A model generated the notes under the pieces. That model worked only from the letters and a program-made list of their open reading frames with translations. It was not told where the DNA came from and did not search any database. Of a DNA stretch of 29,580 nt, positions 7,554-14,615 are shown piece after piece; the stretch's first letter is position 1, and every line of letters begins with the position of its first letter. The position numbers and the translations under genes were made by a program. The DNA comes from a virus: positions 1 to 29,580 of the IMG/VR virus record IMGVR_UViG_3300008111_000154, one strand, 5' to 3'.

Positions 7554-8343
7554 GTGGCGCAAAGGACCCTATGCGGGAGGCAACAAGTTGCTGATTGTTC
7601 CAAGGCCAAAAGTAAGCACATCAAACCTATGGACGCCAGCGTCAGGCGCACTGTGGCTTGATATGTTTAACACCGCGAACTATACGGATGTTGGCGGGTT
7701 TGCAAGCCAAGTAAATGACCTCACCGGAAACGGACGGAACGCAATAGAAGCGACTAATAGGCCAACAATCACTACGGCATCCGGCTATACGGTTCTCCGT
7801 TTTGATGGCGTCAACGATCAGATGACTATCGGCAGCCAGTTCTTCCCCTCTGGCGCTGCCGCAAGCGCCTCTTACATTATTGCGATGGTAGCTAAAATAA
7901 ACAATAACGCTCTATTCGGTGGGATCACAACGCACCCAGCTGGCACGGTGACGGGATGTGCGCTGGCCACAAACGGCGGCGGACGGTGGAGTCATGTCTG
8001 TGCCGGCAGCACTTTCACGCCAACCGTAACATATACAACAAGAACAATCCTGGCCGCAGTTTTAGACGCTGGGGTGCTGAGGCTATTCGTTAATGGCACG
8101 CAAGCCGGGACCTCCCTCACCGCGACCGGAAATATAGTTAATGCCTCTACCGTCAAGCTCGGTACCTACAGAGTTGACAACGCAACTTTCGGCGCTTTTG
8201 ATCTTGAAGAATTAAGCGTGTTCACAGGCACGGCAACAACAACAATCAGGCAAAACCTAGAGGGCTACTTTGCCAACAAGCGCGGGCTAACCGGAGGCTT
8301 ACCGGCGGGCCATCCCTGGAAGTCAACACCGCCCACGAACTAA
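7537..8343 (+). CDS. LamG-like (concanavalin-type) adhesin/fibre-tip protein
   Basis: A 268-residue protein with the pattern of LamG-like jelly-roll domains: ALWLDMFNTANYTDVGG, VNDLTGNGRNAIEATNRPTI, VLRFDGVNDQMTIGS at about residues 40-110, then FVNGTQAG and LEELSVFTGTAT. These domains bind glycans or other surface polymers and are frequent at fibre tips. ATG at 7537 is preferred because it begins the conserved protein and overlaps the upstream gene by 17 bases; an in-frame ATG at 7495 lies deep inside that gene. Codon use shifts clearly toward AT-rich codons (ATA, AAA, TTA, AGA) from about 7555 to 8300, unlike both neighbours, indicating recent acquisition from a lower-GC source. Receptor binding is inferred. 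Confidence 0.75.
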   Translation: MSLRHEWRKGPYAGGNKLLIVPRPKVSTSNLWTPASGALWLDMFNTANYTDVGGFASQVNDLTGNGRNAIEATNRPTITTASGYTVLRFDGVNDQMTIGSQFFPSGAAASASYIIAMVAKINNNALFGGITTHPAGTVTGCALATNGGGRWSHVCAGSTFTPTVTYTTRTILAAVLDAGVLRLFVNGTQAGTSLTATGNIVNASTVKLGTYRVDNATFGAFDLEELSVFTGTATTTIRQNLEGYFANKRGLTGGLPAGHPWKSTPPTN

Positions 8344-8348
8344 CCCAC

Positions 8349-8948
8349 ATGCCTCATCCCCGCACCCTTCTCCGCCAAGCGTTTGTCGCGCGGCTCCGCG
8401 ATGCAACAGTTGCCGAAGAGCGCGTCTACTCCGGCCGGCTCATGCCGATCAATGACGAGGAGGATGAGCCGACACTTCCCGCCATCGTGGTTCACACCCG
8501 CGAGCCGGAGCAGGTCATCGATCGCTCCACGTCCGGCTTCGATGGCTTCGAGCGTCGTCGCTGCATCGTCTCCGTCATCTGCGTCGCCCAGTCCTACGAC
8601 GACCTGGACGAGGATCTCGACACCATGGCCCAGCAGGTGGAGGCAGCCCTCCAGGCCTGGATCATCCCAGGCTTCGAGTCTGCCGACGCCATGCTGATGG
8701 ACACCAGCTCCGAGCCGCCAGACTTCGACGGCAGCCTCACCACCAACGCCACCACCCTCCGATACGCGGTCGAGTACAACACCCCTTACCGCACCTGCAG
8801 CAACCCTTACGTCATCAGCGCCGGCTCCCTGGAGCAGTCCGGTGCCTACCCTGGTGGGCAGGTCACCCCCGGCTGTCCAGCCGACAGCATCGGCACCGTC
8901 TGCCCCACCGGCGGCGCGACAATCATCGTCAACGGCACCCCAACCTGA
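8349..8948 (+). CDS. Tail terminator-like protein (lambda gpU-like)
   Basis: The 199-residue product resembles the lambda gpU tail-terminator fold: an N-terminal helix (PRTLLRQAFVARLRDATVAEERVYSGR), then a strand LPAIVVHTREPEQVIDRS, then FERRRCIVSVICVAQSYDDLDEDLDTMAQQVEAAL, giving the LPA.VVxT and LD.MxxQVE pattern of the family (residues about 1-105). The terminator caps the tail tube and joins it to the head. It is longer than gpU (131 aa); the extra C-terminal 60 residues are Gly/Pro/Thr-rich with three cysteines (TCSNP, GCPAD, VCPTG). It is followed by a connector gene with overlapping stop and start (8946-8950), consistent with a neck function. Fairly confident about role class, less about exact family. 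Confidence 0.65.
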   Translation: MPHPRTLLRQAFVARLRDATVAEERVYSGRLMPINDEEDEPTLPAIVVHTREPEQVIDRSTSGFDGFERRRCIVSVICVAQSYDDLDEDLDTMAQQVEAALQAWIIPGFESADAMLMDTSSEPPDFDGSLTTNATTLRYAVEYNTPYRTCSNPYVISAGSLEQSGAYPGGQVTPGCPADSIGTVCPTGGATIIVNGTPT

Positions 8949-9259
8949 TGGCCACCACCCGCCGCCGCAAGGCACCCCCCCCACCGCCGCCCCTCGACCT
9001 TTCCCTTGAGGCGCTGGCAGGCTTCATCGGCACCACCATCGACGCCGACCGGGCCCGCCCCGCCCTGGAGCGTGCGACCGCCGCGGCCGAGGCCTTCATC
9101 GGTCGGACCATCCCCAACCCTTGCTCCCACCCCATCAGGCAGGGCATCTTCCTGTACGCATCCCAGCTGCTGATGCTGCCCGACAACAGCCCCGCTGCTG
9201 AGCCATCCCTCGTCATTCGCGCCATGTGGCAGGCCCATGTTTCAACTCCAGCGGGATGA
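8948..9259 (+). CDS. gp6-like head-tail connector (head completion) protein
   Basis: A 103-residue helical protein. After a basic, proline-rich N-terminus (residues 1-16, with a run of six prolines) come LEALAGFIGTTIDADRARPALERATAAAEAFIGR, then HPIRQGIFLYASQLLMLPD and LVIRAMWQA. This helix order, with xALxxATAAAExFIGR and the later IRQxIxLYASQLL helix, is that of the gp6/gp15-type connector family that forms a ring below the portal. The start overlaps the preceding stop, and the last 23 bases overlap the next gene. An eight-C homopolymer at 8975-8982 encodes part of the proline run and is a likely indel hot spot. Placing this gene after the terminator rather than before is slightly unusual. 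Confidence 0.65.
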   Translation: MATTRRRKAPPPPPPLDLSLEALAGFIGTTIDADRARPALERATAAAEAFIGRTIPNPCSHPIRQGIFLYASQLLMLPDNSPAAEPSLVIRAMWQAHVSTPAG

Positions 9260-9851
9260 CCAGATCACCAGCGGTGTTGGCGGCCGCGAGGCGACTGATC
9301 ACGCGCGCCGGCTGAGCAACGTCGCTCGCTACGGCACCGTGGCGGAAGCGGACTACAACGGCGAGACGGCCGGCTTCCCCGCGATCCGCGTCTCCCTACA
9401 GGATGGGGCGATCCTCACCGACTGGCTGCCCTGGTTCAGCCCCCGCGCTGGCAAAGATTGCGTGTGGGATCCGCCGGAGGTGGGCGAGGTGGTCATGCTC
9501 CTGGCCCCGTCGGGTGAGCTAACCAATGGCGTCGCCATCCCCGGCCTGTTCAGCGATGGCAACGCGAACGGCGATCGTGCGGGCCTTCACCGCCGCACCT
9601 ACGACGACGGCACCGTGGTCGAGTACGACCGCGAGAACCACACCTTCACGGTCGACGCCAGCGCCAGCAACTCCCAGGTGGTCTTCAAGGCAAAGCGCAT
9701 CAGGCTCCGCACCGCCGAGATCAGCGTGGATGCGGAGGCCGGCGGCGACGACCTGCCAGAAGCAACGATCCACGTGAAGCGGCTGCTGGTCGAGGCCGAG
9801 GAGGTCATCAAGCTCAGCGCCCCGCAGCTGCAGCTCAACCCGGGGGCTTGA
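9237..9851 (+). CDS. Baseplate spike protein V (P2 gpV-like)
   Basis: A 204-residue protein matching phage baseplate assembly protein V. Residues about 20-110 form the OB-fold region (LSNVARYGTVAEADY, AIRVSLQDGAILTDWLPWFSPRAGKDCVWDPPEVGEVVML and SGELTNGVAIPGLFSD in parts), with the GE.V.LL..SGE pattern typical of gpV. The remaining C-terminal 90 residues are strand-rich (VEYDRENHTFTVDAS, FKAKRIRLRTAEISVDAEAG, IHVKRLLVEAEEVIKLSAPQ) and should form the trimeric beta-helix of the membrane-piercing spike. The next gene is a PAAR protein that would cap this spike. It overlaps the upstream gene by 23 bases. Confidence 0.9.
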   Translation: MFQLQRDDQITSGVGGREATDHARRLSNVARYGTVAEADYNGETAGFPAIRVSLQDGAILTDWLPWFSPRAGKDCVWDPPEVGEVVMLLAPSGELTNGVAIPGLFSDGNANGDRAGLHRRTYDDGTVVEYDRENHTFTVDASASNSQVVFKAKRIRLRTAEISVDAEAGGDDLPEATIHVKRLLVEAEEVIKLSAPQLQLNPGA

Positions 9852-10108
9852 TGCCAGCCGTCATTCGCATCGGTGATCCAGGCAGCCACGGTGGCGCGGT
9901 CACCACCGGCAGTTCAGACACGACCGCGAACGGCATTGCGGTCGCCCGTGTGGGGGACACCTACAACTGCCCGATCCACGGGCCCAACGCCATCGTCACC
10001 GGCAGTCCCGACACCACCGCCAACGGCCAGGCCGTCGCCCGCGTGGGGGATCAGACTGCATGTGGTGCCACCCTCCAGGGCGGCAGTCCTGATGTGGAGG
10101 TGAACTGA
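9851..10108 (+). CDS. PAAR-motif spike tip protein
   Basis: An 85-residue PAAR-repeat protein. It opens with PAVIRIGDPGSHGGAVTTGSSDT and shows paired VARVGD motifs (residues about 34-39 and 67-72) with GSPDT repeats and conserved histidines and cysteines (H14, C42, H45, C75) suited to bind a metal at the sharp cone tip. PAAR proteins sit on the gpV/VgrG beta-helix and sharpen it for membrane puncture. ATG at 9851 is the A of the preceding TGA, so V and PAAR are coupled, and the gene ends by overlapping gpW in the same way. Highly confident. Confidence 0.93.
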   Translation: MPAVIRIGDPGSHGGAVTTGSSDTTANGIAVARVGDTYNCPIHGPNAIVTGSPDTTANGQAVARVGDQTACGATLQGGSPDVEVN

Positions 10109-10446
10109 TGGCCGGCATGAGCCGCACCACTGGCGCTGCGTTGGAAGGTTTTGACCACCTGAAGCAGTCGATCGGCGACATCCTTTCCACCCCGCTGGGG
10201 ACGCGGGTGCATCGACGCGACTACGGCTCACGCCTCATGGGCCTGGTTGATCGACCCATTAACCAGTTCCTCGTCGCTGACATGGTGGCAGCAGCGGCCG
10301 AGGCCCTCGACCGTTGGGAGCCGCGGCTGAAGGTGGAGCGGATCACGATCGACAGGGTGACGGCCGATGGGCGGATCGAGCTCAGCCTGTCTGGCTACTA
10401 TCTGATCAACGGCCAGCAGGTCACGTTCGAGGGGTTGGTGCTCTGA
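10108..10446 (+). CDS. Baseplate wedge protein W (P2 gpW / T4 gp25-like)
   Basis: The 112-residue product is a gp25-like sheath-initiator/baseplate wedge protein. Diagnostic segments are LKQSIGDILSTPLGTRVHRRDYGSRL (the IxxILxTxxGxRxxRxxYGS signature), LVDRPIN, and a C-terminal LSGYYLINGQQVTFEGL strand region. In contractile tails this protein joins the inner baseplate ring to the first sheath ring through a strand-exchange 'handshake'. It lies between PAAR and J in the canonical P2 order (V, W, J, I), with overlapping start and stop codons on both sides. No oddity. Confidence 0.93.
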   Translation: MAGMSRTTGAALEGFDHLKQSIGDILSTPLGTRVHRRDYGSRLMGLVDRPINQFLVADMVAAAAEALDRWEPRLKVERITIDRVTADGRIELSLSGYYLINGQQVTFEGLVL

Positions 10447-11285
10447 TGGCCACGATCGACTTCTCGACCATCCCTGATCCGCAGATCATCGAGCCGCTCG
10501 ACTTCGAGACGATCCTGCAGGAGATGCTGGCGGACCTGAAGGCCCGCGACCCCAGCTACACCGAGATCCTGGAAAGCGATCCGGCGGTGAAGATCCTGGA
10601 GGTGGCGGCAGCCCGCGAGCTGATCCTGAGGCAGCGGGTGAACGATGCGCTGCGCGCCACCCTGCTGCGCTACGCGGCCGGCCCCGATCTCGATAACCTC
10701 GCCGCGTTTTATGGCGTCACTCGCCTGGCTGGCGAAACCGATGCAGCGCTGCAAAGCAGGACGATCGACCGGATCATGGGCAGCAGTTCTGCCGGCGGCG
10801 CGTTCTGGTACCGCTATCACGCGCTGTCCGCTCACCCGGATGTGCGCGATGTGTCGGTGAGCTCCCCCGCCCCGGGCGAAGTGTTGGTGGCGGTGCTGAG
10901 CAAGACCGGCACGGGGCTGGCAAGCGCCGCGCTGCTTGAGGCAGTGGACTCCATGCTGCAGAGCGACAGCGTGCGGGTGGTGACGGACACCGTGCTGGTG
11001 ACCAGCGCGGCAATCACCACGGTGCCGGTGACGGCGTCAATCTATTTGCTGCCCAGCACGCCGACGACGGTGTTCGATGGGCTGGCATCGACGCTTGCCA
11101 CTGCCTTCACCGCACAGTCAGGCCTTGGCTGGAACGTAACCCTCTCCTGGCTCATCGCCACCCTCCATGCCGCCGGTGTGCAGCGTGTGCAGCTCACCGC
11201 CCCGGCGGCGGATGTGATCTGCGACCCGATCACCGCCCCGACCCTTGGCGAGGTGTCGCTCATCTTTGCGGGCGTTGATCGATGA
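10446..11285 (+). CDS. Baseplate wedge protein J (P2 gpJ-like)
   Basis: A 279-residue baseplate J family protein. ATG at 10446 is chosen because it overlaps the W stop (TGATG); an in-frame upstream ATG at 10314 lies inside W. Family features include DFETILQEMLADLKARDPSYTEILESDPAVKILE near the N-terminus in pieces, YAAGPDLDNLAAFYGVTRLAGETDAAL at about residues 76-102, and the later strands DVRDVSVSSPAPGEVLVAVLS. J forms the wedge arms of the baseplate with W and I and rearranges during contraction. It ends overlapping gene I by four bases. Confidence 0.93.
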   Translation: MATIDFSTIPDPQIIEPLDFETILQEMLADLKARDPSYTEILESDPAVKILEVAAARELILRQRVNDALRATLLRYAAGPDLDNLAAFYGVTRLAGETDAALQSRTIDRIMGSSSAGGAFWYRYHALSAHPDVRDVSVSSPAPGEVLVAVLSKTGTGLASAALLEAVDSMLQSDSVRVVTDTVLVTSAAITTVPVTASIYLLPSTPTTVFDGLASTLATAFTAQSGLGWNVTLSWLIATLHAAGVQRVQLTAPAADVICDPITAPTLGEVSLIFAGVDR

Positions 11286-12133
11286 CGGCAAGCCGCTACG
11301 ACCTGCTGCCGCCCAATGCCACCACGCTGGAGCGCGACCTATCGCGGGTCACTTCCAGCCTGGTGCGCGCCGGGGCCCCGGTGCCAACGATCCGCACCGC
11401 CAAGCGGGTGGACATCCCCGACAGCGTGGTGCCGTGGCTGGTGTTCGAGTACGGCCTGGCCGAGATCCTGCCGTATCTGACCGACCAGCGTGCAGCGATC
11501 GAGGGTGGTGTGCAGTGGCAGCGGATCCGTGGTACCCCCGCCGCGATCCTCCAGGCGCTCGGCTGGCTGAACCTCAATGGCGAGATCGACGAATCCGAGA
11601 ACGGTTCGTATCGCTGGGCGGAGTTCCAGATCGGCCTCGATGCACCGACGAGCGGCGAGGCGATCATCAGCCAGATCACGGCGGTGGCACGGCTCAGCGC
11701 ACCGGTGCGGTCACGGCTGCAGCGGATCTATTCGGTCTACGACTTCCGCCGCTTCGTGCTGGACGACAGCCTGCTGTCCGATGGCGCGATCCTCAGCGAT
11801 CACAGTGGCGTGCGGCCGCGGCCGGACTGGCCGCAGATCAGTTACGGCGACTACCGCAGCAGCAGCGTCAACGCAGATTTCACGGTCGTCAGCGGTGGCC
11901 TGTCGGTGATTGGCATTGAGGTGAGCGACTCCAACCGCTTCATCTTGGATCACAGCCTGATGGATGAGGAATGGCACGTGTTGAATGGCGATGGCGCACG
12001 CACCGAGTATTTGCCGACAACCGCCAGCCGGTTCGATGCCGGCACTAACTGGTCCGATCAGCTTGCCTGGGGTGACTTCCCGTGGGAGGGAAGCGCCTAC
12101 CTGGTGAGCAGCAAGATCACCACGATGACCTGA
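11282..12133 (+). CDS. Tail protein I (P2 gpI-like) with C-terminal extension
   Basis: The 283-residue product is a P2 tail protein I homologue over residues about 1-160: LLPPNATTLERDLSRVTSSL, then VPWLVFEYGLAEILPYLTDQRAAIEG, RIRGTPAAILQALGWL and AEFQIGLDAPTSGE. P2 gpI is 176 aa and lies in the wedge, linking J to the fibre. The additional 110 residues contain a duplicated motif, RRFVLDDSLLSDG (about 158-170) and NRFILDHSLMDEE (about 219-231), that may form a small beta module for fibre attachment. The usual next gene, fibre H, is replaced here by several other proteins. The stop is followed after one base by a TAGAATC box. Confidence 0.88.
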   Translation: MTASRYDLLPPNATTLERDLSRVTSSLVRAGAPVPTIRTAKRVDIPDSVVPWLVFEYGLAEILPYLTDQRAAIEGGVQWQRIRGTPAAILQALGWLNLNGEIDESENGSYRWAEFQIGLDAPTSGEAIISQITAVARLSAPVRSRLQRIYSVYDFRRFVLDDSLLSDGAILSDHSGVRPRPDWPQISYGDYRSSSVNADFTVVSGGLSVIGIEVSDSNRFILDHSLMDEEWHVLNGDGARTEYLPTTASRFDAGTNWSDQLAWGDFPWEGSAYLVSSKITTMT

Positions 12134-12134
12134 G

Positions 12135-12141
12135 TAGAATC
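12135..12141 (+). promoter_or_regulatory. TAGAATC box, candidate -10 element before 12162 gene
   Basis: This copy lies one base after the gpI stop, 27 bases before ATG 12162, the same distance as the copy at 2346. It is followed by a purine-rich ribosome-site region (GAGGGAGGGG at 12143-12152). No -35 hexamer is apparent. Promoter function is inferred. Confidence 0.5.
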
Positions 12142-12161
12142 CGAGGGAGGGGCACGAGGCG

Positions 12162-12647
12162 ATGGCTGCTGTTCTGACACTGAGCGGGCGAACCGCCATC
12201 GCTACGGCGATCAAGGCCCGGACCGCCCACATGGCCTGGGGCAGCGGCAACACCGGTTGGGGCTTGACTCCGCCGCAGCCTGCTGTGAACGACTCCGCCC
12301 TGGTGGCAGAGGTGGGCCGCCGCAAAGCCAGCCAGGTCGAATACGTGGTGCCAGATGCCGACGGTGCGATCCAATTACCGCAGGGCAACTACAGCATCAG
12401 CGCCACCCCTACGGTAAGCCTGTACTTCAAGTTCTTCACCGACTTCGAAGATGGCGTGGGCAGCACGATCCGCGAGCGCGCCATCTTCATAGACACGGTG
12501 GCTGCCACCGGTGTACCTGTAGGTCAGATGTACCTCCAGCCGAATGAAGTGCAGAGCCCTGGCACGCTGCTGGTGATCGAGCGCAATGCGCCGATCGTCC
12601 GCGAGGTCACCACCCGCCAGCTTCTTGAGTTCGTCGTGACATTCTGA
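12162..12647 (+). CDS. Tail-collar-fibre N-terminal-like baseplate protein
   Basis: A 161-residue protein. The N-terminus (VLTLSGRTAIATAIKARTAHMAWGSGNTGWG, in parts) and the regular strands (YSISATPTVSLYFKFFTDFED, IRERAIFIDTVAATGVPVGQMYLQPNEV, GTLLVIERN) resemble the N-terminal domain of phage tail-collar fibre proteins, which fixes fibres to the baseplate. It stands alone here rather than fused to a shaft. The final residues (REVTTRQLLEFVVTF) repeat a pattern common to this domain. It directly follows gpI, where P2 has its fibre gene, and precedes a DUF4815 gene. A role as fibre adaptor is inferred; assignment moderate. Confidence 0.6.
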   Translation: MAAVLTLSGRTAIATAIKARTAHMAWGSGNTGWGLTPPQPAVNDSALVAEVGRRKASQVEYVVPDADGAIQLPQGNYSISATPTVSLYFKFFTDFEDGVGSTIRERAIFIDTVAATGVPVGQMYLQPNEVQSPGTLLVIERNAPIVREVTTRQLLEFVVTF

Positions 12648-12651
12648 GGCC

Positions 12652-14610
12652 ATGACTCTTACCGGCTACTACAACCGCTTCGACGCCGCAGACCGTTACG
12701 ACGAGCTGCTGTTCCGCGCTGGCAAGGGACTCCAGTCTGCCGAGCTAAACGAGGCCCAGAGCACTATCATCGACCGGCTGAAGCGCATCGCCGATGCGGT
12801 CTTCACCGATGGCGCGGTGATCGAGGGCACGCCCCCGGTCATCAACCCCACCACCGGATCCACCACCTGTCCCGCGAGCAAGGTCTACCTGCGGGCTGCG
12901 GTGCGATCGGTGCCGACCCGGACCTTCACCATCTCCCTCACCGGGCTGGTGCGCATCGGCATCTTCCTCCTAGAAGAGGAGATCACCGAGCTGCAGGATG
13001 CTGATCTGCGCGATCCCGCCGCCGGCACCCGGAACTACACCGAGCCTGGCGCTGGCCGCCTCCGCATCACCCCCACCTGGGGCCACAGCGGCGAATCCCT
13101 CGCGGGCGAGTTCTACCCCGTCTACGTGGTGATCGACGGCTCGATGCTGAACCAGCAGGGGGCAGCAGGCGACGGCGCGTTCATGGAAGCCCTGGCCCGG
13201 TACGACCGGGAGAGCAACGGCAACTACATCGTCGATGGGCTGAGCGTCCGCCCCGCTGGCTATTCCCTCGGCGTCAACACCCTGAGCATCCGGGAGGGCG
13301 TTGGCAACATCTTTGGCTACAAGGTCGACAAGCCCACCGCAAGCCGCCTCACCTACAACGAGGATCCGGACCTGGAGGTGGTGACCTCCGAGCCTGACGT
13401 GTTCACCGGCACCACTGGCGGCACCGCAACGGTGCAGCTGAATCGCGCCCCGCTCGATGCCGTGCTGGGCGTGGTGATCACCCGGCAGAAGACCGTGACG
13501 CTCACCCGTGGCGGTTTCTCAGGTGGCCAGGACACGCTGCCTGATGTGTCGGTGCTGTCGATCATCAGCCTCACCCAGGGAGGCACCACTTACCAGAGCC
13601 CACGGGACTTCTTCCTGAACGGCGACAAGGTGGACTGGAGCCCCACCGGCGGCGGCGCGATCGAGCCATCCCCTGGTTCCAGCTACTCGATCACCTACCA
13701 GTACCTGGGCGCGGTAACGCCGGATGCGATCAACCTGCAGACCGGCGTGGTGACAATCACCGGTGCGGTGAACGGCAGCCTGGTGCTGACCGATTACCGG
13801 TGGAAGCTGCCGCGCTACGACCGCCTCTGCATCGACCGCGACGGGGCGTTTAGCCGAGTGAAGGGCATCAGCTCCCGGTTCAACCCGCTGCCGCCGGCAG
13901 TGCCCAGCAACTTGCTCAGCCTGGCCACCCTCTACTGGAACTGGGGCGCAGCGCCGACCATCGACAACAACGGGATCCGAGCGATCCCCTTCGACCAGCT
14001 GGAGCGGATGCGGTCGTTGATCGTCGACCTGTTCGACCTGGTGGCACAGGAGCGGCTGCGAAACGACATCAGCAGCCGCGAGCCCAGCAGCAAGCGCGGT
14101 GTGTTCGTCGATCCGTTCCTCGATGACGACCTACGGGACCAAGGCATCACGCAGACCGCTGCGGTGGTGAACGGCACGCTGCAACTGCCGATCGCGCTCA
14201 CCGCCTACCAGGCCCCGACGAACAACACGCAGGACTGGATGCTCCCCTACACCGAGGAGATCATCCTGCAGCAGACGCAGCAGACGGGCAGCAGCGCGAT
14301 CAACCCGTATCAGGCGTTCGATCCGATCCCGGCTGCCATCACCCTCACTCCAGCGGTGGATCGGTTCACGCTGATCGACACCATCTGGACATCACCGATC
14401 ACCGAGCAGATCGGCACCTGGCTGGGTGCGACCGGAACGTTCTCAATCCAGAGCGTCACCAGCACCACCAGAACGGAGCTGCTGAGTGAAAGCCAGCGGC
14501 CAGCGCAGTTCCTCCGACCCATCACCATCAACTTCACCCTGGAGGGCTTCGACCCCGGTGAGACGCTCACCGAGGTGAAGTTCGACGGGATCACCGTCAC
14601 GCCTCCCTGA
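12652..14610 (+). CDS. DUF4815-type tail/baseplate protein
   Basis: A 652-residue structural protein. The N-terminus (YYNRFDAADRYDELLFRAGK, then LQSAELNEAQSTIIDRLKRIAD) is the signature of the DUF4815 family, found in myovirus baseplate and fibre regions. Later parts are long strand-rich stretches including TYQSPRDFFLNGDKVDWSPTGG and DYRWKLPRYDRLCIDRDG (about residues 380-400). Residues about 550-650 resemble the beginning of a module (DTIWTSPITEQIGTWLG, then FTLEGFDPGETLTEVKFDGI) that seems to continue in the next gene in a different frame. Function is unknown beyond probable virion location. The gene starts four bases after the previous stop. Confidence 0.78.
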   Translation: MTLTGYYNRFDAADRYDELLFRAGKGLQSAELNEAQSTIIDRLKRIADAVFTDGAVIEGTPPVINPTTGSTTCPASKVYLRAAVRSVPTRTFTISLTGLVRIGIFLLEEEITELQDADLRDPAAGTRNYTEPGAGRLRITPTWGHSGESLAGEFYPVYVVIDGSMLNQQGAAGDGAFMEALARYDRESNGNYIVDGLSVRPAGYSLGVNTLSIREGVGNIFGYKVDKPTASRLTYNEDPDLEVVTSEPDVFTGTTGGTATVQLNRAPLDAVLGVVITRQKTVTLTRGGFSGGQDTLPDVSVLSIISLTQGGTTYQSPRDFFLNGDKVDWSPTGGGAIEPSPGSSYSITYQYLGAVTPDAINLQTGVVTITGAVNGSLVLTDYRWKLPRYDRLCIDRDGAFSRVKGISSRFNPLPPAVPSNLLSLATLYWNWGAAPTIDNNGIRAIPFDQLERMRSLIVDLFDLVAQERLRNDISSREPSSKRGVFVDPFLDDDLRDQGITQTAAVVNGTLQLPIALTAYQAPTNNTQDWMLPYTEEIILQQTQQTGSSAINPYQAFDPIPAAITLTPAVDRFTLIDTIWTSPITEQIGTWLGATGTFSIQSVTSTTRTELLSESQRPAQFLRPITINFTLEGFDPGETLTEVKFDGITVTPP

Positions 14611-14615
14611 TTGCC

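Noticed and set aside
10314-10445. Extended N-terminus of gene J from an upstream in-frame ATG
   Set aside because: Those 44 codons lie inside gene W in another frame and do not resemble J; ATG 10446 overlaps the W stop.
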